NCBI GenBank assembly: GCA_002840565.1
Contig: PHBK01000012.1
Location: forward strand, 124,001 to 188,000
DNA from: Deltaproteobacteria bacterium HGW-Deltaproteobacteria-12
GTDB taxonomy: Bacteria; Desulfobacterota; Syntrophia; Syntrophales; Smithellaceae
Direction of reading: 5' to 3'
Length of the DNA: 64,000 bases
Shown here: piece by piece, positions 26,464-34,825 of the stretch
How the letters are laid out: each line of letters starts with the position of its first letter
How positions within the stretch are numbered: position 1 is the stretch's first letter
Translations under genes and position numbers: made by a program
Notes under the pieces: model-generated
The model's input: only the letters and a program-made list of their open reading frames with translations
Databases searched by the model: none
What the model was told of the DNA's origin: nothing

Positions 26464-27123
26464 ATGAAGCTTTTAGGTATTGTTTTTGTCATCGGATTTT
26501 CCCTGCTGACTCTTATTTGCGCTCCAAAGGGTCAAGCAGAAGATATTTACACCTATACTGACAAAGACGGTAATACTGTTTTATCAAACATTCGAGATCC
26601 GCAAAAGCAGAAAGCTAAGAAAAATGAGGCCGGCAAGCGCGGATTGTCCTCCAATATACAACTGCATCAAAAGGAAAGAAAAGAGAGCGAAAAAATATTA
26701 GAAGCTGAACAACGTCGAAAGCAGCAGATGATTAAGGAGCAAAAAGAAGCTGAAGAACGTTCCAAGCAAAAGACCAAACAAGCTCAACAGGTGACTGAAC
26801 AACAGCCAAAAAAGCAGGCCCCACAAGAGCAGGCAAAGACCGGAAGAACCGGCTGCGAAATTGTTGATTTTTCCCAGTATGAAAGGATGATAGGCATCGG
26901 TGATAGTATTGTTGCGCGGACTTGTGTGGATTTAATCATCCGCAATAATGACAGTGTCGAAAGAAATCTCACCAGTACCGGTATCGTTGCCGTTCTTAAA
27001 AATGATCAAAGCCAAAGCCCGGAGAAATTTACGGCTGGCATTAAACCAGGCGGCATTTATAAAGGGACTGCCTGTTTCGGAAAATATTTAACACCGATCA
27101 TCAAGATAGAATGTAAATTTTAG
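26464..27123 (+). CDS. Exported DUF4124-type protein
   Basis: About 219 residues from ATG 26464 (RBS GGAGTAAGAAG); the track start 42 bp upstream lacks support. The signal peptide is MKLLGIVFVIGFSLLTLICAPKGQA. Next comes a short DUF4124-like segment (DIYTYTDKDGNTVLSNI), a long K/Q/E-rich coiled region and a C-terminal beta-rich domain with three cysteines (GCEIVDFSQYE, RTCVDLIIRNN, GTACFGKY). Periplasmic function is unknown. It follows the PlsC-like gene by 50 bp and may share its transcript. Confidence 0.75.
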   Translation: MKLLGIVFVIGFSLLTLICAPKGQAEDIYTYTDKDGNTVLSNIRDPQKQKAKKNEAGKRGLSSNIQLHQKERKESEKILEAEQRRKQQMIKEQKEAEERSKQKTKQAQQVTEQQPKKQAPQEQAKTGRTGCEIVDFSQYERMIGIGDSIVARTCVDLIIRNNDSVERNLTSTGIVAVLKNDQSQSPEKFTAGIKPGGIYKGTACFGKYLTPIIKIECKF

Positions 27124-27140
27124 GGTAAATATTTCAGCTG

Positions 27141-27477
27141 TAATATCCCCCGCTGGCGGGGGCCAGGGGGTGGATGGCTTTAAACACCGATAATACTAGC
27201 AAATTGAAGAGAGGTTCGCTAAAATACACCCCAACCCTCCTTTATCAAAGGAGGGAGCCTTTCGATCATGCGAAAATACACCTCCGTCATGGAGAAAAAC
27301 CCGTCGTATGCCGGGTGGCACCTTCACCAGGAGACTGTGTCACAATATCATTGCGAGGGAACGAAGTGACTGACGCAATCTCATAAGCAGCTGAAGACAT
27401 GAGATTACCATGCCGCCTGAGAGGTGGCTCGTAATGACAGCAGTGGATTACGACACCGTCTCCAGCGGAGGATATTA
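27141..27477. repeat. MITE-like element with 16-bp terminal inverted repeats
   Basis: The left end TAATATCCCCCGCTGG (27141-27156) and the inverted right end, reading TAATATCCTCCGCTGG (27462-27477), match at 15 of 16 positions. The interior has no gene but contains a CCCTCCTTTATCAAAGGAGGG hairpin and a TCATTGCGAG-type repeat. A shorter relative with the same tip lies at 42135-42259. No transposase is present in the window. The element fills the gap before the thioesterase gene. Confidence 0.6.
27348..27439. repeat. TCATTGCGAG-type inverted intergenic repeat, copy 1
   Basis: It begins TCATTGCGAGG, continues GACGCAATCTCAT, and returns as ATGAGATTACC ending CTCGTAATGACA, so it can fold into a long imperfect hairpin. 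Related copies lie at 37296-37382 and 38378-38467. Confidence 0.6.
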
Positions 27478-27577
27478 GATGCCTATTGATTATTCTATGG
27501 CGACACAATCTAATGCGGCGGGGAAGCTAATTTAAAGGGGACTTTTTATTGCAGACATTTTCAGGAGGAAGTTATAA

Positions 27578-28021
27578 ATGATTGAAGAAAAGTATCAGGC
27601 GCATGTCGGAATGCTGGAGGGCACGATCAAGATTATCGAAAAAATGGGCATCCGCATTGTGGAGATGAGGGATCGCCACGTTAAAGTGCTTTTGCCGCTG
27701 GAACCCAATACTAACCATATCGGAACCATATATGCCGGTTCTCTCTTTACTGCGGGAGAGTTTGTTGGCGGCCCGATATTTGTTGCTTCTTTTGATTACA
27801 CAAAATTCTATCCCATCGTCAAGTCCCTGAACATCCAATTCCGCCGACCGGCAACAACAGATGTGACGGTGGAAGCCACGCTGAGCGAAGAAGATGTTAA
27901 TGCCATCCAGCGGGAGGCTGAGGAAAAAGGAAAGGCCGATTGGAAAATGGATCTGGAAATCAAGGATCAGGCAGGGGAGGTATGCTGTCTTCTGCAAGGG
28001 GTCTGGCAACTGAGAAAATAA
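27578..28021 (+). CDS. Hotdog-fold thioesterase (DUF4442/YiiD-like)
   Basis: 147 residues forming one hotdog domain: PNTNHIGTIYAGSLFTAGEFVGG is the central helix segment with the N-H-x-G-T pattern, followed by strands IVKSLNIQFRRPATTDVTVEA. Such proteins hydrolyse acyl-CoA or acyl-ACP thioesters. It has a strong RBS (AGGAGGAAG) and lies 37 bp before a nitronate-monooxygenase-like gene. The pair may act on acyl-CoA or nitro/acid intermediates, but no pathway is clear. Confidence 0.75.
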   Translation: MIEEKYQAHVGMLEGTIKIIEKMGIRIVEMRDRHVKVLLPLEPNTNHIGTIYAGSLFTAGEFVGGPIFVASFDYTKFYPIVKSLNIQFRRPATTDVTVEATLSEEDVNAIQREAEEKGKADWKMDLEIKDQAGEVCCLLQGVWQLRK

Positions 28022-28058
28022 AGTAAATCCTGCAGAAGAAAAAATTAAGGAGAAATTA

Positions 28059-29033
28059 ATGTTTAAAACAAGAATGACAGAAGTGTTGAACATCGAATAT
28101 CCCATCATGCAGGGTGGAATGATGTGGATTTCCCGTGCGGAATTGACCAGCGCCGTATCCAATGCCGGCGGCTTGGGTACTATGACTGCTCTGACATTTT
28201 CCGCTCCGCAGGATCTCGCCGCCGAGATCAGGAAAGCAAAACAACTGACGAAAAACACTTTTGCCGTCAATGTGACAATTCTGCCTACCTTCCGGGAGGT
28301 TAATTACGATGGTTATATCGATGTAATCATCGGTGAGGGCGTTCAGGCTGTGGAAACAGCGGGCAACAATCCGGAGCGCGTCATCGGCAGGCTGAAGAAT
28401 GCGGGCATAAAGATCATCCATAAGTGCACAACCGTGCGGCACGCTCTGAAAGCTGTAGAATTAGGCTGCGATATTATCAGCATAGACGGTTTTGAGTGCG
28501 CCGGGCATCCCGGTGAAGATGATGTCGGCGGTCTCGTTCTGATACCCGTAGCTGTCAATGCCCTGAAGGTTCCCGTCATTGCGTCCGGCGGCATCGGCAA
28601 TGCCCGAGGGTTTGTGGCTGCTCTGGCCCTGGGTGCAGAGGGGGTCAACATGGGAACACGTTTTTTGCTGACGAAAGAATCGCCCATACATCAAAATGTG
28701 AAAGACTGGCTGCTGAAGTTTACGGAAAGAGACACCATGCTTCTGCTGCGGGCGTTCCACAATACGGAAAGAGTCGTGAGAACGGAGCGTTCCGAAAAAG
28801 CCCTGGAAATCGAGCTCAGCGGCGCCGGAATTGAGGCGCTGCAGCCGATCATATCGGGAGTTAAGGGGTTGGAGATGATAGAGCAGGGCATCGTCGACAA
28901 TGGCATCATGACAGTAGGTCAGTGCATCGGCTTGATCAACGAGATTCCGACAGTCAAAGAGGTCATTGATAATATGATCAGTGAAGCGGATCAAATCATC
29001 AAAGGGAGGCTGCTCTCGATTGCCCAAAAATAA
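28059..29033 (+). CDS. Nitronate monooxygenase/NPD-family FMN oxidoreductase
   Basis: 324 residues, a TIM barrel of the 2-nitropropane dioxygenase/FabK family. Diagnostic segments are YPIMQGGMMWISRAELTSAVSNAGGLG at the N-terminus, the FMN phosphate loop IASGGIGNARGFVAALALGAEGVNMGTRF, and the EVDDVGG-like region GEDDVGGLVLIP. In anaerobes, members of this family often act as enoyl-thioester reductases or uncharacterised flavoproteins rather than oxygenases. The preceding thioesterase is probably cotranscribed. The RBS is AAGGAGAAATTA. Confidence 0.85.
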   Translation: MFKTRMTEVLNIEYPIMQGGMMWISRAELTSAVSNAGGLGTMTALTFSAPQDLAAEIRKAKQLTKNTFAVNVTILPTFREVNYDGYIDVIIGEGVQAVETAGNNPERVIGRLKNAGIKIIHKCTTVRHALKAVELGCDIISIDGFECAGHPGEDDVGGLVLIPVAVNALKVPVIASGGIGNARGFVAALALGAEGVNMGTRFLLTKESPIHQNVKDWLLKFTERDTMLLLRAFHNTERVVRTERSEKALEIELSGAGIEALQPIISGVKGLEMIEQGIVDNGIMTVGQCIGLINEIPTVKEVIDNMISEADQIIKGRLLSIAQK

Positions 29034-29145
29034 GCTTTGTGCTGCGACGAAGTTTTCTGGACAGCGAGTCTAAAGATCGAAGGAAAGGCTTTGTTACTCA
29101 AAGCAATAAAACATCAGCGTATACGGGACTGAGGCTGCCATTAAA

Positions 29146-29913
29146 ATGAAAGTATTAGCAATCAATTCCAGTTCCAGGGGAAAAGACGGGTATACGTCTT
29201 TTCTGCTCAATAAAATTGCCACCGGAGCCATCACTGCCGGAGCAGAGTTCGAAACCATTGAGTTATCGAAGCTGAAAATAAATCGTTGTATAGCCTGCTC
29301 GAAATGCCAAACAGCCGAACATTACAAACAGTGTATTTTTGACGGCAAGGATGATGCTCTTGAAGTCATAAACAAAATTGAAGAGGCCGATGTGCTCATT
29401 CTGGCATCGCCTATCTATGTGTTTAATGTATCGGCTTTGCTCAAAATCATTCTGGAACGTTATTACTCCAAAGGCGCCAGCGACAAATTAGAAGTTACCC
29501 GCAGTGGCCTCATGTTTCACGATGTCAGCGAAAAGCTCAAAGGAAAGAAATTCCTGGGCTTGCTGGTAAGCAATAATATGGAACATGCTACAACTGAGGC
29601 AGCGGAAATATTCTTTCGAAATTTTGCCCTATTTATGGACCTGGACCATTTGGGTACAATCAAGCGCTCCAGTGGTAAACTGATTGGATACGGAAAAGAG
29701 CCGGAAAAAGAAGCTCTATATCCACTTATCAAAGATGTGTACAAAGAACTTGAATCCATAGGACGTCAAATTGTTACAGGAAAGGTTCGCAAAAGTTCTA
29801 TTCGGAAAGCCAGTCGTTTGATTATACCGGTGCCTTTTCTTCGTCAACTCATGAAATTCTCTTTCTTCAAAAGAAAAATGGTGAAAGTAGCGGCTAAACG
29901 ATATATTGATTAG
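29146..29913 (+). CDS. Iron-sulfur flavoprotein, NADPH-dependent FMN reductase family
   Basis: 255 residues with a flavodoxin-like fold: MKVLAINSSSRGKDGYTSFLL is the FMN phosphate loop and LILASPIYVFNVSALLKIILERY the second flavin strand. Between them, CIACSKCQTAEHYKQC gives a cysteine cluster suited to a [4Fe-4S] centre, as in methanogen/clostridial iron-sulfur flavoproteins. The C-terminal 60 residues are basic with a hydrophobic patch. It is likely an electron carrier in anaerobic redox metabolism. The RBS is weak. Confidence 0.8.
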   Translation: MKVLAINSSSRGKDGYTSFLLNKIATGAITAGAEFETIELSKLKINRCIACSKCQTAEHYKQCIFDGKDDALEVINKIEEADVLILASPIYVFNVSALLKIILERYYSKGASDKLEVTRSGLMFHDVSEKLKGKKFLGLLVSNNMEHATTEAAEIFFRNFALFMDLDHLGTIKRSSGKLIGYGKEPEKEALYPLIKDVYKELESIGRQIVTGKVRKSSIRKASRLIIPVPFLRQLMKFSFFKRKMVKVAAKRYID

Positions 29914-30117
29914 TAATAAAAACGCGGACGGTGCACTATCTCCTTTTGTTCAGCGATTTGATAGAAAACAGTGATAGATTATTTTTCGTTAGTGCTTCCT
30001 ATACGTCCTTAACCTGCCGGTAATAAAATCCAAGACTACGATTGGTAATGCTTACCTCACGCATTCTATTCCAAACAGAATCGCTAGGTACTTGAATGCA
30101 TGTCGAAAAGAGGCAAG

Positions 30118-30134
30118 TGTCGGATATCCTTACA
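30118..30134 (+). promoter_or_regulatory. Putative enhancer site (UAS) 1
   Basis: TGTCGGATATCCTTACA, a 17-bp imperfect TGT...ACA palindrome, 231 bp upstream of the sigma-54-type promoter. The same motif occurs five more times in front of PEP-CTERM genes in this window. Confidence 0.55.
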
Positions 30135-30216
30135 AATCAAAAAAATGTATAATACGATTAATTACAAGGGGTTAAATTAATTAGTTGACCATGCACCATT
30201 TTGTAACATCATTTAG

Positions 30217-30233
30217 TGTCGGATATTTTTACA
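30217..30233 (+). promoter_or_regulatory. Putative enhancer site (UAS) 2
   Basis: TGTCGGATATTTTTACA, 99 bp downstream of UAS 1 and 132 bp upstream of the GG-N10-GC promoter. Confidence 0.55.
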
Positions 30234-30364
30234 ATTATGGATTTTATCTCAGGCAGCAGAGACTTCATTAAATAAGGAAGATAATATTATTCATACTTGC
30301 AAATCCTTTTCTATCAAGAGATGGCGAAGAACGGACAAGAGTATCAGATAGATAGAAAATATTA

Positions 30365-30380
30365 AGGAATGATTTTTGCA
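30365..30380 (+). promoter_or_regulatory. Sigma-54 (-24/-12) promoter candidate
   Basis: AGGAATGATTTTTGCA has GG and GC separated by exactly 10 bases, and TTGCA at -12. It is conserved in the duplicated module and lies 51 bp before the PEP-CTERM start. Confidence 0.5.
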
Positions 30381-30430
30381 TATGTAATATACTATTCCTA
30401 ACTATTTTTCGCACGAAAAAGGAGGTTGAA

Positions 30431-31234
30431 ATGAAATCCCGCTATTTAATTATTTTGTCGCTGGCTTTATTGGCTCTAATAACGACGCACCCTGCTAATG
30501 CTCTCCAATCGGCAGCTTCGATCAACTTGAATGCTCCAACGATCACTCTCACTGATTTGAATTCCGCAGACGGGATTACGCCTCAGATTATCTGGTCTAA
30601 CTGGAAGTCTCAAGTGGGATGGACGTTGACAAAGCAACCAGCTGTCGGTCAATACTTCACTCAAATGGTGGATAATCGTCAAACAGTATTGACGGGTTGG
30701 GGTATCGCTGGGAGCGAAACATATACGATTCCCGGGGCGGCAACCAGCACTGCTACTTTAACAACGGGCAGCTTGGGAACAACCAATGTAACTGGTTATG
30801 ACGATGGATATGCCCTGTGGGCAAATTCCAGTTTTAGCGCCGACTTTCTCCTAACCGACAATACCCAGTTGGATATCTGGATACCTACATCTTTAACGGT
30901 TGATCCTACAGGCTCCTCTCCGGGCCCCAGTGGGTCTGGTCGAGAGGCTTACGCACGTACCAGTTTACGGCTTTCCTCGTTAACTTATGAAGTTTTGGCT
31001 CTCGATGAAACGTTTTGGCGTGATCACTGGACATCGGGAAGCCTTAGCGGCAACCTTCATGTGATCTTCAAAAACGAGACTGGTTCGGACTACAGTGGTT
31101 ACATGGATGTTGGTGCGGGAAGCGTGAATATGTCCTACGGATCCTCGGCGTCCATTCCCGAACCCGCCACCATGCTGCTGCTTGGACTTGGCCTGATGGG
31201 ATTGGCAGGAATGAAGAGAAAGTATAAAAAGTAA
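30431..31234 (+). CDS. PEP-CTERM exported protein A
   Basis: 267 residues: a signal peptide (MKSRYLIILSLALLALITTHPANA), a beta-rich Ser/Thr/Gly-rich mature region, and a C-terminal PEP-CTERM sorting signal (PEPATMLLLGLGLMGLAGMKRKYKK). In this system exosortase processes the PEP motif and anchors or releases the protein with the exopolysaccharide. No exosortase is in this window. The body matches no domain I know. It has a strong RBS (AAGGAGG) and is followed after 76 bp by a second PEP-CTERM gene, probably in one operon. Confidence 0.85.
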   Translation: MKSRYLIILSLALLALITTHPANALQSAASINLNAPTITLTDLNSADGITPQIIWSNWKSQVGWTLTKQPAVGQYFTQMVDNRQTVLTGWGIAGSETYTIPGAATSTATLTTGSLGTTNVTGYDDGYALWANSSFSADFLLTDNTQLDIWIPTSLTVDPTGSSPGPSGSGREAYARTSLRLSSLTYEVLALDETFWRDHWTSGSLSGNLHVIFKNETGSDYSGYMDVGAGSVNMSYGSSASIPEPATMLLLGLGLMGLAGMKRKYKK

Positions 31235-31310
31235 CGAAGCACATATAATACAAAATCGCATGGGCCGGATGATGGTTTATATTGGAATCAAATGAAAGGG
31301 TGGTGAAAAA

Positions 31311-31976
31311 ATGATAAAAAAGCTTCTGATTAGCGGTTATATCTTGGCTATGGTGCTACTGATGAACGGAGTGGTGAATGCAACTACCTACACAGATAAC
31401 TTCGATTCCGGTACGCAACTTACTTGGGAGAATCAGCGGGGCAATTGGGGTGCTAGCGGAGGGGTATACTATGCCGGTTCGCCAGGGAACGTGCCCGTGA
31501 CAGCCTCACTACTGCCATACAACCTTACCAACTTCAGTGCCGAGGTAGACATCTCTGGGTTGGGTGACGGAGGCCTATGGGCCCGTGCCAATTCAACAGC
31601 CACTGCCGGCGTTATGCTGATTCTGCATTCTTACGACATATATTGGCACGTGATCACAGATCCATCTAACGGTCCCTGGGCGTCATATGGCTCGCAGGCT
31701 TGGTCAGGAACGAACGTGCACGTCAGATTGACCGGAATTGGAAACATCCTGAGCGCTTACCTCAATGGTGCTACCACCCCGATAACGACTCTGGACCTAT
31801 CCACTTTTTCAGGCTATTCGATTGGACGCTTTGGGTTGTACTCTAACTCTGGCATGACTTTTGATAACGTGTCCTTGACCGACTTTGCCTCTCCAGTTCC
31901 CGAACCCGCCACCATGTTGCTCCTTGGTCTTGGCTTGGTCGGTTTAGCAGGGGTGAGGAGAAAGTTTAAGAAATAA
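31311..31976 (+). CDS. PEP-CTERM protein with concanavalin-like fold
   Basis: 221 residues. The signal peptide is MIKKLLISGYILAMVLLMNGVVNA. The body (YTDNFDSGTQLTWENQRGNW ... GRFGLYSNSGMTFDNVSL) looks like a LamG/3-keto-disaccharide-hydrolase-type jelly roll, suggesting carbohydrate binding. The tail is VPEPATMLLLGLGLVGLAGVRRKFKK. The preceding PEP-CTERM gene and the terminator at 32003-32035 make a two-gene operon. A role in the extracellular polymer matrix is inferred from the family. Confidence 0.85.
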   Translation: MIKKLLISGYILAMVLLMNGVVNATTYTDNFDSGTQLTWENQRGNWGASGGVYYAGSPGNVPVTASLLPYNLTNFSAEVDISGLGDGGLWARANSTATAGVMLILHSYDIYWHVITDPSNGPWASYGSQAWSGTNVHVRLTGIGNILSAYLNGATTPITTLDLSTFSGYSIGRFGLYSNSGMTFDNVSLTDFASPVPEPATMLLLGLGLVGLAGVRRKFKK

Positions 31977-32002
31977 CAAAACTCTTTTAGGTTTGTTTGT
32001 AG

Positions 32003-32035
32003 AAATGCAGGGTCAGAAATGGTCCTGCATTTTTT
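32003..32035 (+). terminator. Rho-independent terminator
   Basis: AATGCAGG pairs perfectly with CCTGCATT around a 12-base loop, followed by TTTT. It closes the first PEP-CTERM operon. Confidence 0.8.
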
Positions 32036-32193
32036 GTGTCTTTCTTGCCTTAATTAGCAGACAGCAATGGTACCTCATCAAAACTTTCCATTTTGGGTCG
32101 TTGCTGAGACGCGCAAGTCTGGTTTTGTTTGATGCACAGGGTGATTTTTTTCTCCATGTGCAGCTTGATTAACAATTGTGCAATAGCTGCCCA

Positions 32194-33009
32194 TTAGAGG
32201 TTGGAGACTATGCCGCCGTCGACAGGAAGTACGATGCCGGTGATGTAAGCTCCCGCCCTTGATGCCAGGAAAATCGAGGCGCCGGCCATGTCCTCTGGTT
32301 TGCCGATACGATGGAGCGGAACAGTTGATTTAATCAAGTCGCCGAAGGCCTCAATTGTTGCGGCCATCATCTTGGATTCAAATGGGCCAGGTGCGATGGC
32401 GTTGACTGTTATGTGCTGCGGAGCAAGCTTGCGCGAAAGTACACGCGTGAGGTGGTGCACTGCCGCCTTTGATGCAGAATATGAGTATGTTTCGAGCTTC
32501 GGCACACACAGCCCATCCACAGAGCCGATGTTGATGACGCGGGACGGATCTTCAGGCGTTGCCGCCGCGGCTAAAGCCGGCGTGAGATAACGTGTTAAAT
32601 GAAAGACGCTCTTAACGTTGAGGTTGAGTACACGATCCCAGGCTTTATCGGGGAATTTTTCATAAGCCTCACCCCAGTTCGCACCGGAATTGTTAACGAG
32701 GATGTTCAGCTTACCTTCTGCTTTGGTCAATTCGGCGGCGACGCGCTCACATTCTTCAGCGAAAGAAAGATCTGCCTGGATAGGAATGCAGCCGGCGCTT
32801 TCAGGAAGGGCGGATAGTTCTTTGGCCACGGATGTGATAACATCGAGTTTGCGAGATGAAATATACACCTTGACCCCGGCCTCGATATAAGCGCGTGTAA
32901 TCATCAGGCCGATGCCTGATCCTCCGCCGGTGACGAGTGCTGTTTTTCCCTTAATCGAAAACAAATTAGTAAGAATTTCATTTTTGATGGGGAAACCTAT
33001 ATAGAGCAA
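32194..33009 (-). CDS. SDR-family oxidoreductase, RhlG-like
   Basis: 271 residues, classical short-chain dehydrogenase: cofactor motif TGGGSGIG, NNSGANWGEAYE, catalytic Ser in INIGSVDG, YSASK active site, and the C-terminal GIVLPVDGG. The NNSGANWGE segment and overall length resemble RhlG/3-oxoacyl reductases and related NADPH-dependent enzymes. It lies between PEP-CTERM genes on the opposite strand and has no obvious partner. A start a few codons downstream (near MKNEI-type codons) is possible, because no strong RBS precedes the track start. Confidence 0.85.
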   Translation of the reverse strand: MLYIGFPIKNEILTNLFSIKGKTALVTGGGSGIGLMITRAYIEAGVKVYISSRKLDVITSVAKELSALPESAGCIPIQADLSFAEECERVAAELTKAEGKLNILVNNSGANWGEAYEKFPDKAWDRVLNLNVKSVFHLTRYLTPALAAAATPEDPSRVINIGSVDGLCVPKLETYSYSASKAAVHHLTRVLSRKLAPQHITVNAIAPGPFESKMMAATIEAFGDLIKSTVPLHRIGKPEDMAGASIFLASRAGAYITGIVLPVDGGIVSNL

Positions 33010-33135
33010 GTATGTTATGTGTCAAGAAAATATTTATACACGCCCTGAAAGCGCCAATTTTTTGCCTCCAGTTAGGTCAACGCTATTTATTCAAAATAGC
33101 TAAGCATCTGAAGACATGACGGAAAAAAAGGCGAG

Positions 33136-33152
33136 TGTCGGATATTCTTACA
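33136..33152 (+). promoter_or_regulatory. Putative enhancer site (UAS) 3
   Basis: TGTCGGATATTCTTACA, the best version of the motif, upstream of the split PEP-CTERM peptidase gene. Confidence 0.55.
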
Positions 33153-33236
33153 AAAAACAAAAAATGTATAATACAATTAATTACAGGGGTTTAAGTTAAT
33201 TAAGTTGACCAGACACCATTTTGCACCATCATTTAC

Positions 33237-33253
33237 TGTAAAATTTCTTTACA
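33237..33253 (+). promoter_or_regulatory. Putative enhancer site (UAS) 4, degenerate
   Basis: TGTAAAATTTCTTTACA keeps TGT...TTACA and is more symmetrical, but lost CGGATA. It sits at the same place as UAS 2 in the copied module. Confidence 0.4.
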
Positions 33254-33384
33254 ATTCAAGATTATATCTCAAGAAGCAATAGATTCGGTTTATCAGGCAG
33301 AAAAAATATTTAGTAAGTGCAAATGCTTATCAATCAAGTAGTTGTAAAGAATGTATAAGAGTTACAATCTGATCGATGGGTTTA

Positions 33385-33400
33385 AGGAATGATTTATGCA
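33385..33400 (+). promoter_or_regulatory. Sigma-54 (-24/-12) promoter candidate
   Basis: AGGAATGATTTATGCA keeps GG-N10-GC. The leader to the ATG at 33580 is about 180 bp, longer than in copy 1. Confidence 0.45.
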
Positions 33401-33579
33401 TATAATATCAACTACATAGGCCATAAAAGATTTGCTCCTCATATTCCTGAACTAGATTCGATATTACGATTTCATTTCTGTCACTCAGTTCTCGCAAGCC
33501 GCTGAATTTTTCCTCGTTCGATCTTGACGCTCTTCTTCCAGATAACACGGATACTGTAAGAGCAATTAGGAGGTGACGT

Positions 33580-34574
33580 ATGAAAGGGAAAAAGATATCA
33601 GGAAAGTTTGGTGGAATTATTGTGGGACAGCATCTTCTGATTCTATGCTTGGTTGTTTCCATCTTTCTTTTTGCAATAAATCCAGAAAGTACCTTTGCTC
33701 AACGCAAGAACAAGATGCCCGATATTTCACAGAAATCGAGGCCTGAGTGGGGTAATAATTGGTGCGCTCCTACTGCGGTAGGGAATTCTTTTCTTTGGCT
33801 GGCAAAGGAATACCCTTGGCTGGACCCCTTGGTTAAGGTGAACGGTACGGGTCCAAAAATGTCCGGGGAAACTCTTATTGATGTGCTGGGTTCAGTCGAT
33901 ATGCATACCGACCCTAATCGAGGGACAATAGATGCAAACACCAAGGCTGGCAAAGAGAGCTACATTGAAAGACATGGTTTGAAAAATAAAATCAGCGTTG
34001 AAGAGATGGAGTGGCCCACACGGCAGTGGTTGAAAGAACAATATGATAAGGGACAGGATATTGAATTAGGCATTGGATACTACCTGTGGAACGCTGCAAC
34101 AAACAAGTGGGAACGCAAAAATGGTGGCCATGTTCAGACTTACGGGGAATATATAATCCCGGGTAAGAGGCAGGGGGGCATGCTATATCACTGGCTGATA
34201 TCCTATTGATGGATACCACTCTGGACTTCACGCTCACTTTCACAGATCCAGGCAGGGATGATCTGACCGGACATTACGGCGCAATAGCCTCCGAAACCTA
34301 TTGGTGGACAGATCCTCTCGATACAGCTATTTGGAGCACAGCATCGACCTATAATGCATACTATAATCCCGATATAGTCGGTTTGGGTTTTGGAGGATAT
34401 ATGCTGGATGGATACCAGGGTGCGGGTGATTTTCGTGGGGCGGCACCACGAACAAAAATGAGCGTCATAGTGATCGCTTGGGCGGAATCACCAATCCCCG
34501 AACCAGCAACGGCGCTGCTTCTCGGTCTTGGTCTGCTGGGCATTGCAGGGCTTAGGAGAAATTTAAAGAAATAG
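33580..34574 (+). pseudogene. PEP-CTERM C39-like peptidase gene split by a frameshift
   Basis: Two ORFs, 33580-34209 and 34206-34574, read as one protein if the frame moves by -1 at a run of six G (34173-34178). The first has a hydrophobic signal segment (LLILCLVVSIFLFAINPESTFA) and a papain/C39-like nucleophile context (NNWCAPTAVGNSFLWLA), then GGHVQTYGEY. After the shift the sequence continues GGHAISLADILLMDTTLDFTLTF and ends in the PEP-CTERM tail IPEPATALLLGLGLLGIAGLRRNLKK. Without the shift the first product lacks any sorting tail and the second lacks a signal. An indel, a sequencing error, phase variation or programmed slippage (G-GGG-GGC) are all possible. Confidence 0.75.
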
Positions 34575-34660
34575 CGAAACGATAGTGTGCATTCGATCCG
34601 TTATACCGAACCAAAGTGAGGCCGCAGCCATGAAAGAGATCTTCTTATTACCCATCTTTA

Positions 34661-34695
34661 GCTCCCGACAGGGCCATATATGTTTTGTCGGGAGC
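34661..34695. terminator. Perfect 10-bp hairpin after the split PEP-CTERM gene
   Basis: GCTCCCGACA pairs with TGTCGGGAGC around a 15-base loop. There is no T run, so termination is uncertain. Confidence 0.4.
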
Positions 34696-34825
34696 ATCTA
34701 GGCGCCGGGCATAGTGAATTTCCCTGGCTAATACTCGAGTAATAAGCAGCCGACAATAATTAGTGAAATAAAATTACAAAGTGCATGTGTATTTTTACGA
34801 TGATCAGTCGTAAAGGAGGCTTATC

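Larger units (their letters stand above)
30118..30385 (+). repeat. PEP-CTERM promoter module, copy 1
   Basis: About 265 bp upstream of the first PEP-CTERM gene that align with 33136-33405. Shared blocks include ATGTATAATAC.ATTAATTACA, AGTTGACCA, CACCATTTTG, ACATCATTTA/CCATCATTTA, ATCTCA, and TAAGGAATGATTT.TGCATAT. The rest of the 517-bp gap (29914-30117) shows nothing recognisable. Confidence 0.7.
33136..33405 (+). repeat. PEP-CTERM promoter module, copy 2
   Basis: Colinear with 30118-30385, including spacing of the two 17-bp elements (101 bp versus 99 bp) and of the GG-N10-GC promoter. Position-by-position divergence is moderate, concentrated in the middle. Confidence 0.7.

Noticed and set aside
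27141-27577. Insertion sequence upstream of the thioesterase
   Set aside because: Terminal inverted repeats are present but there is no transposase ORF, so it is listed as a MITE-like repeat instead.
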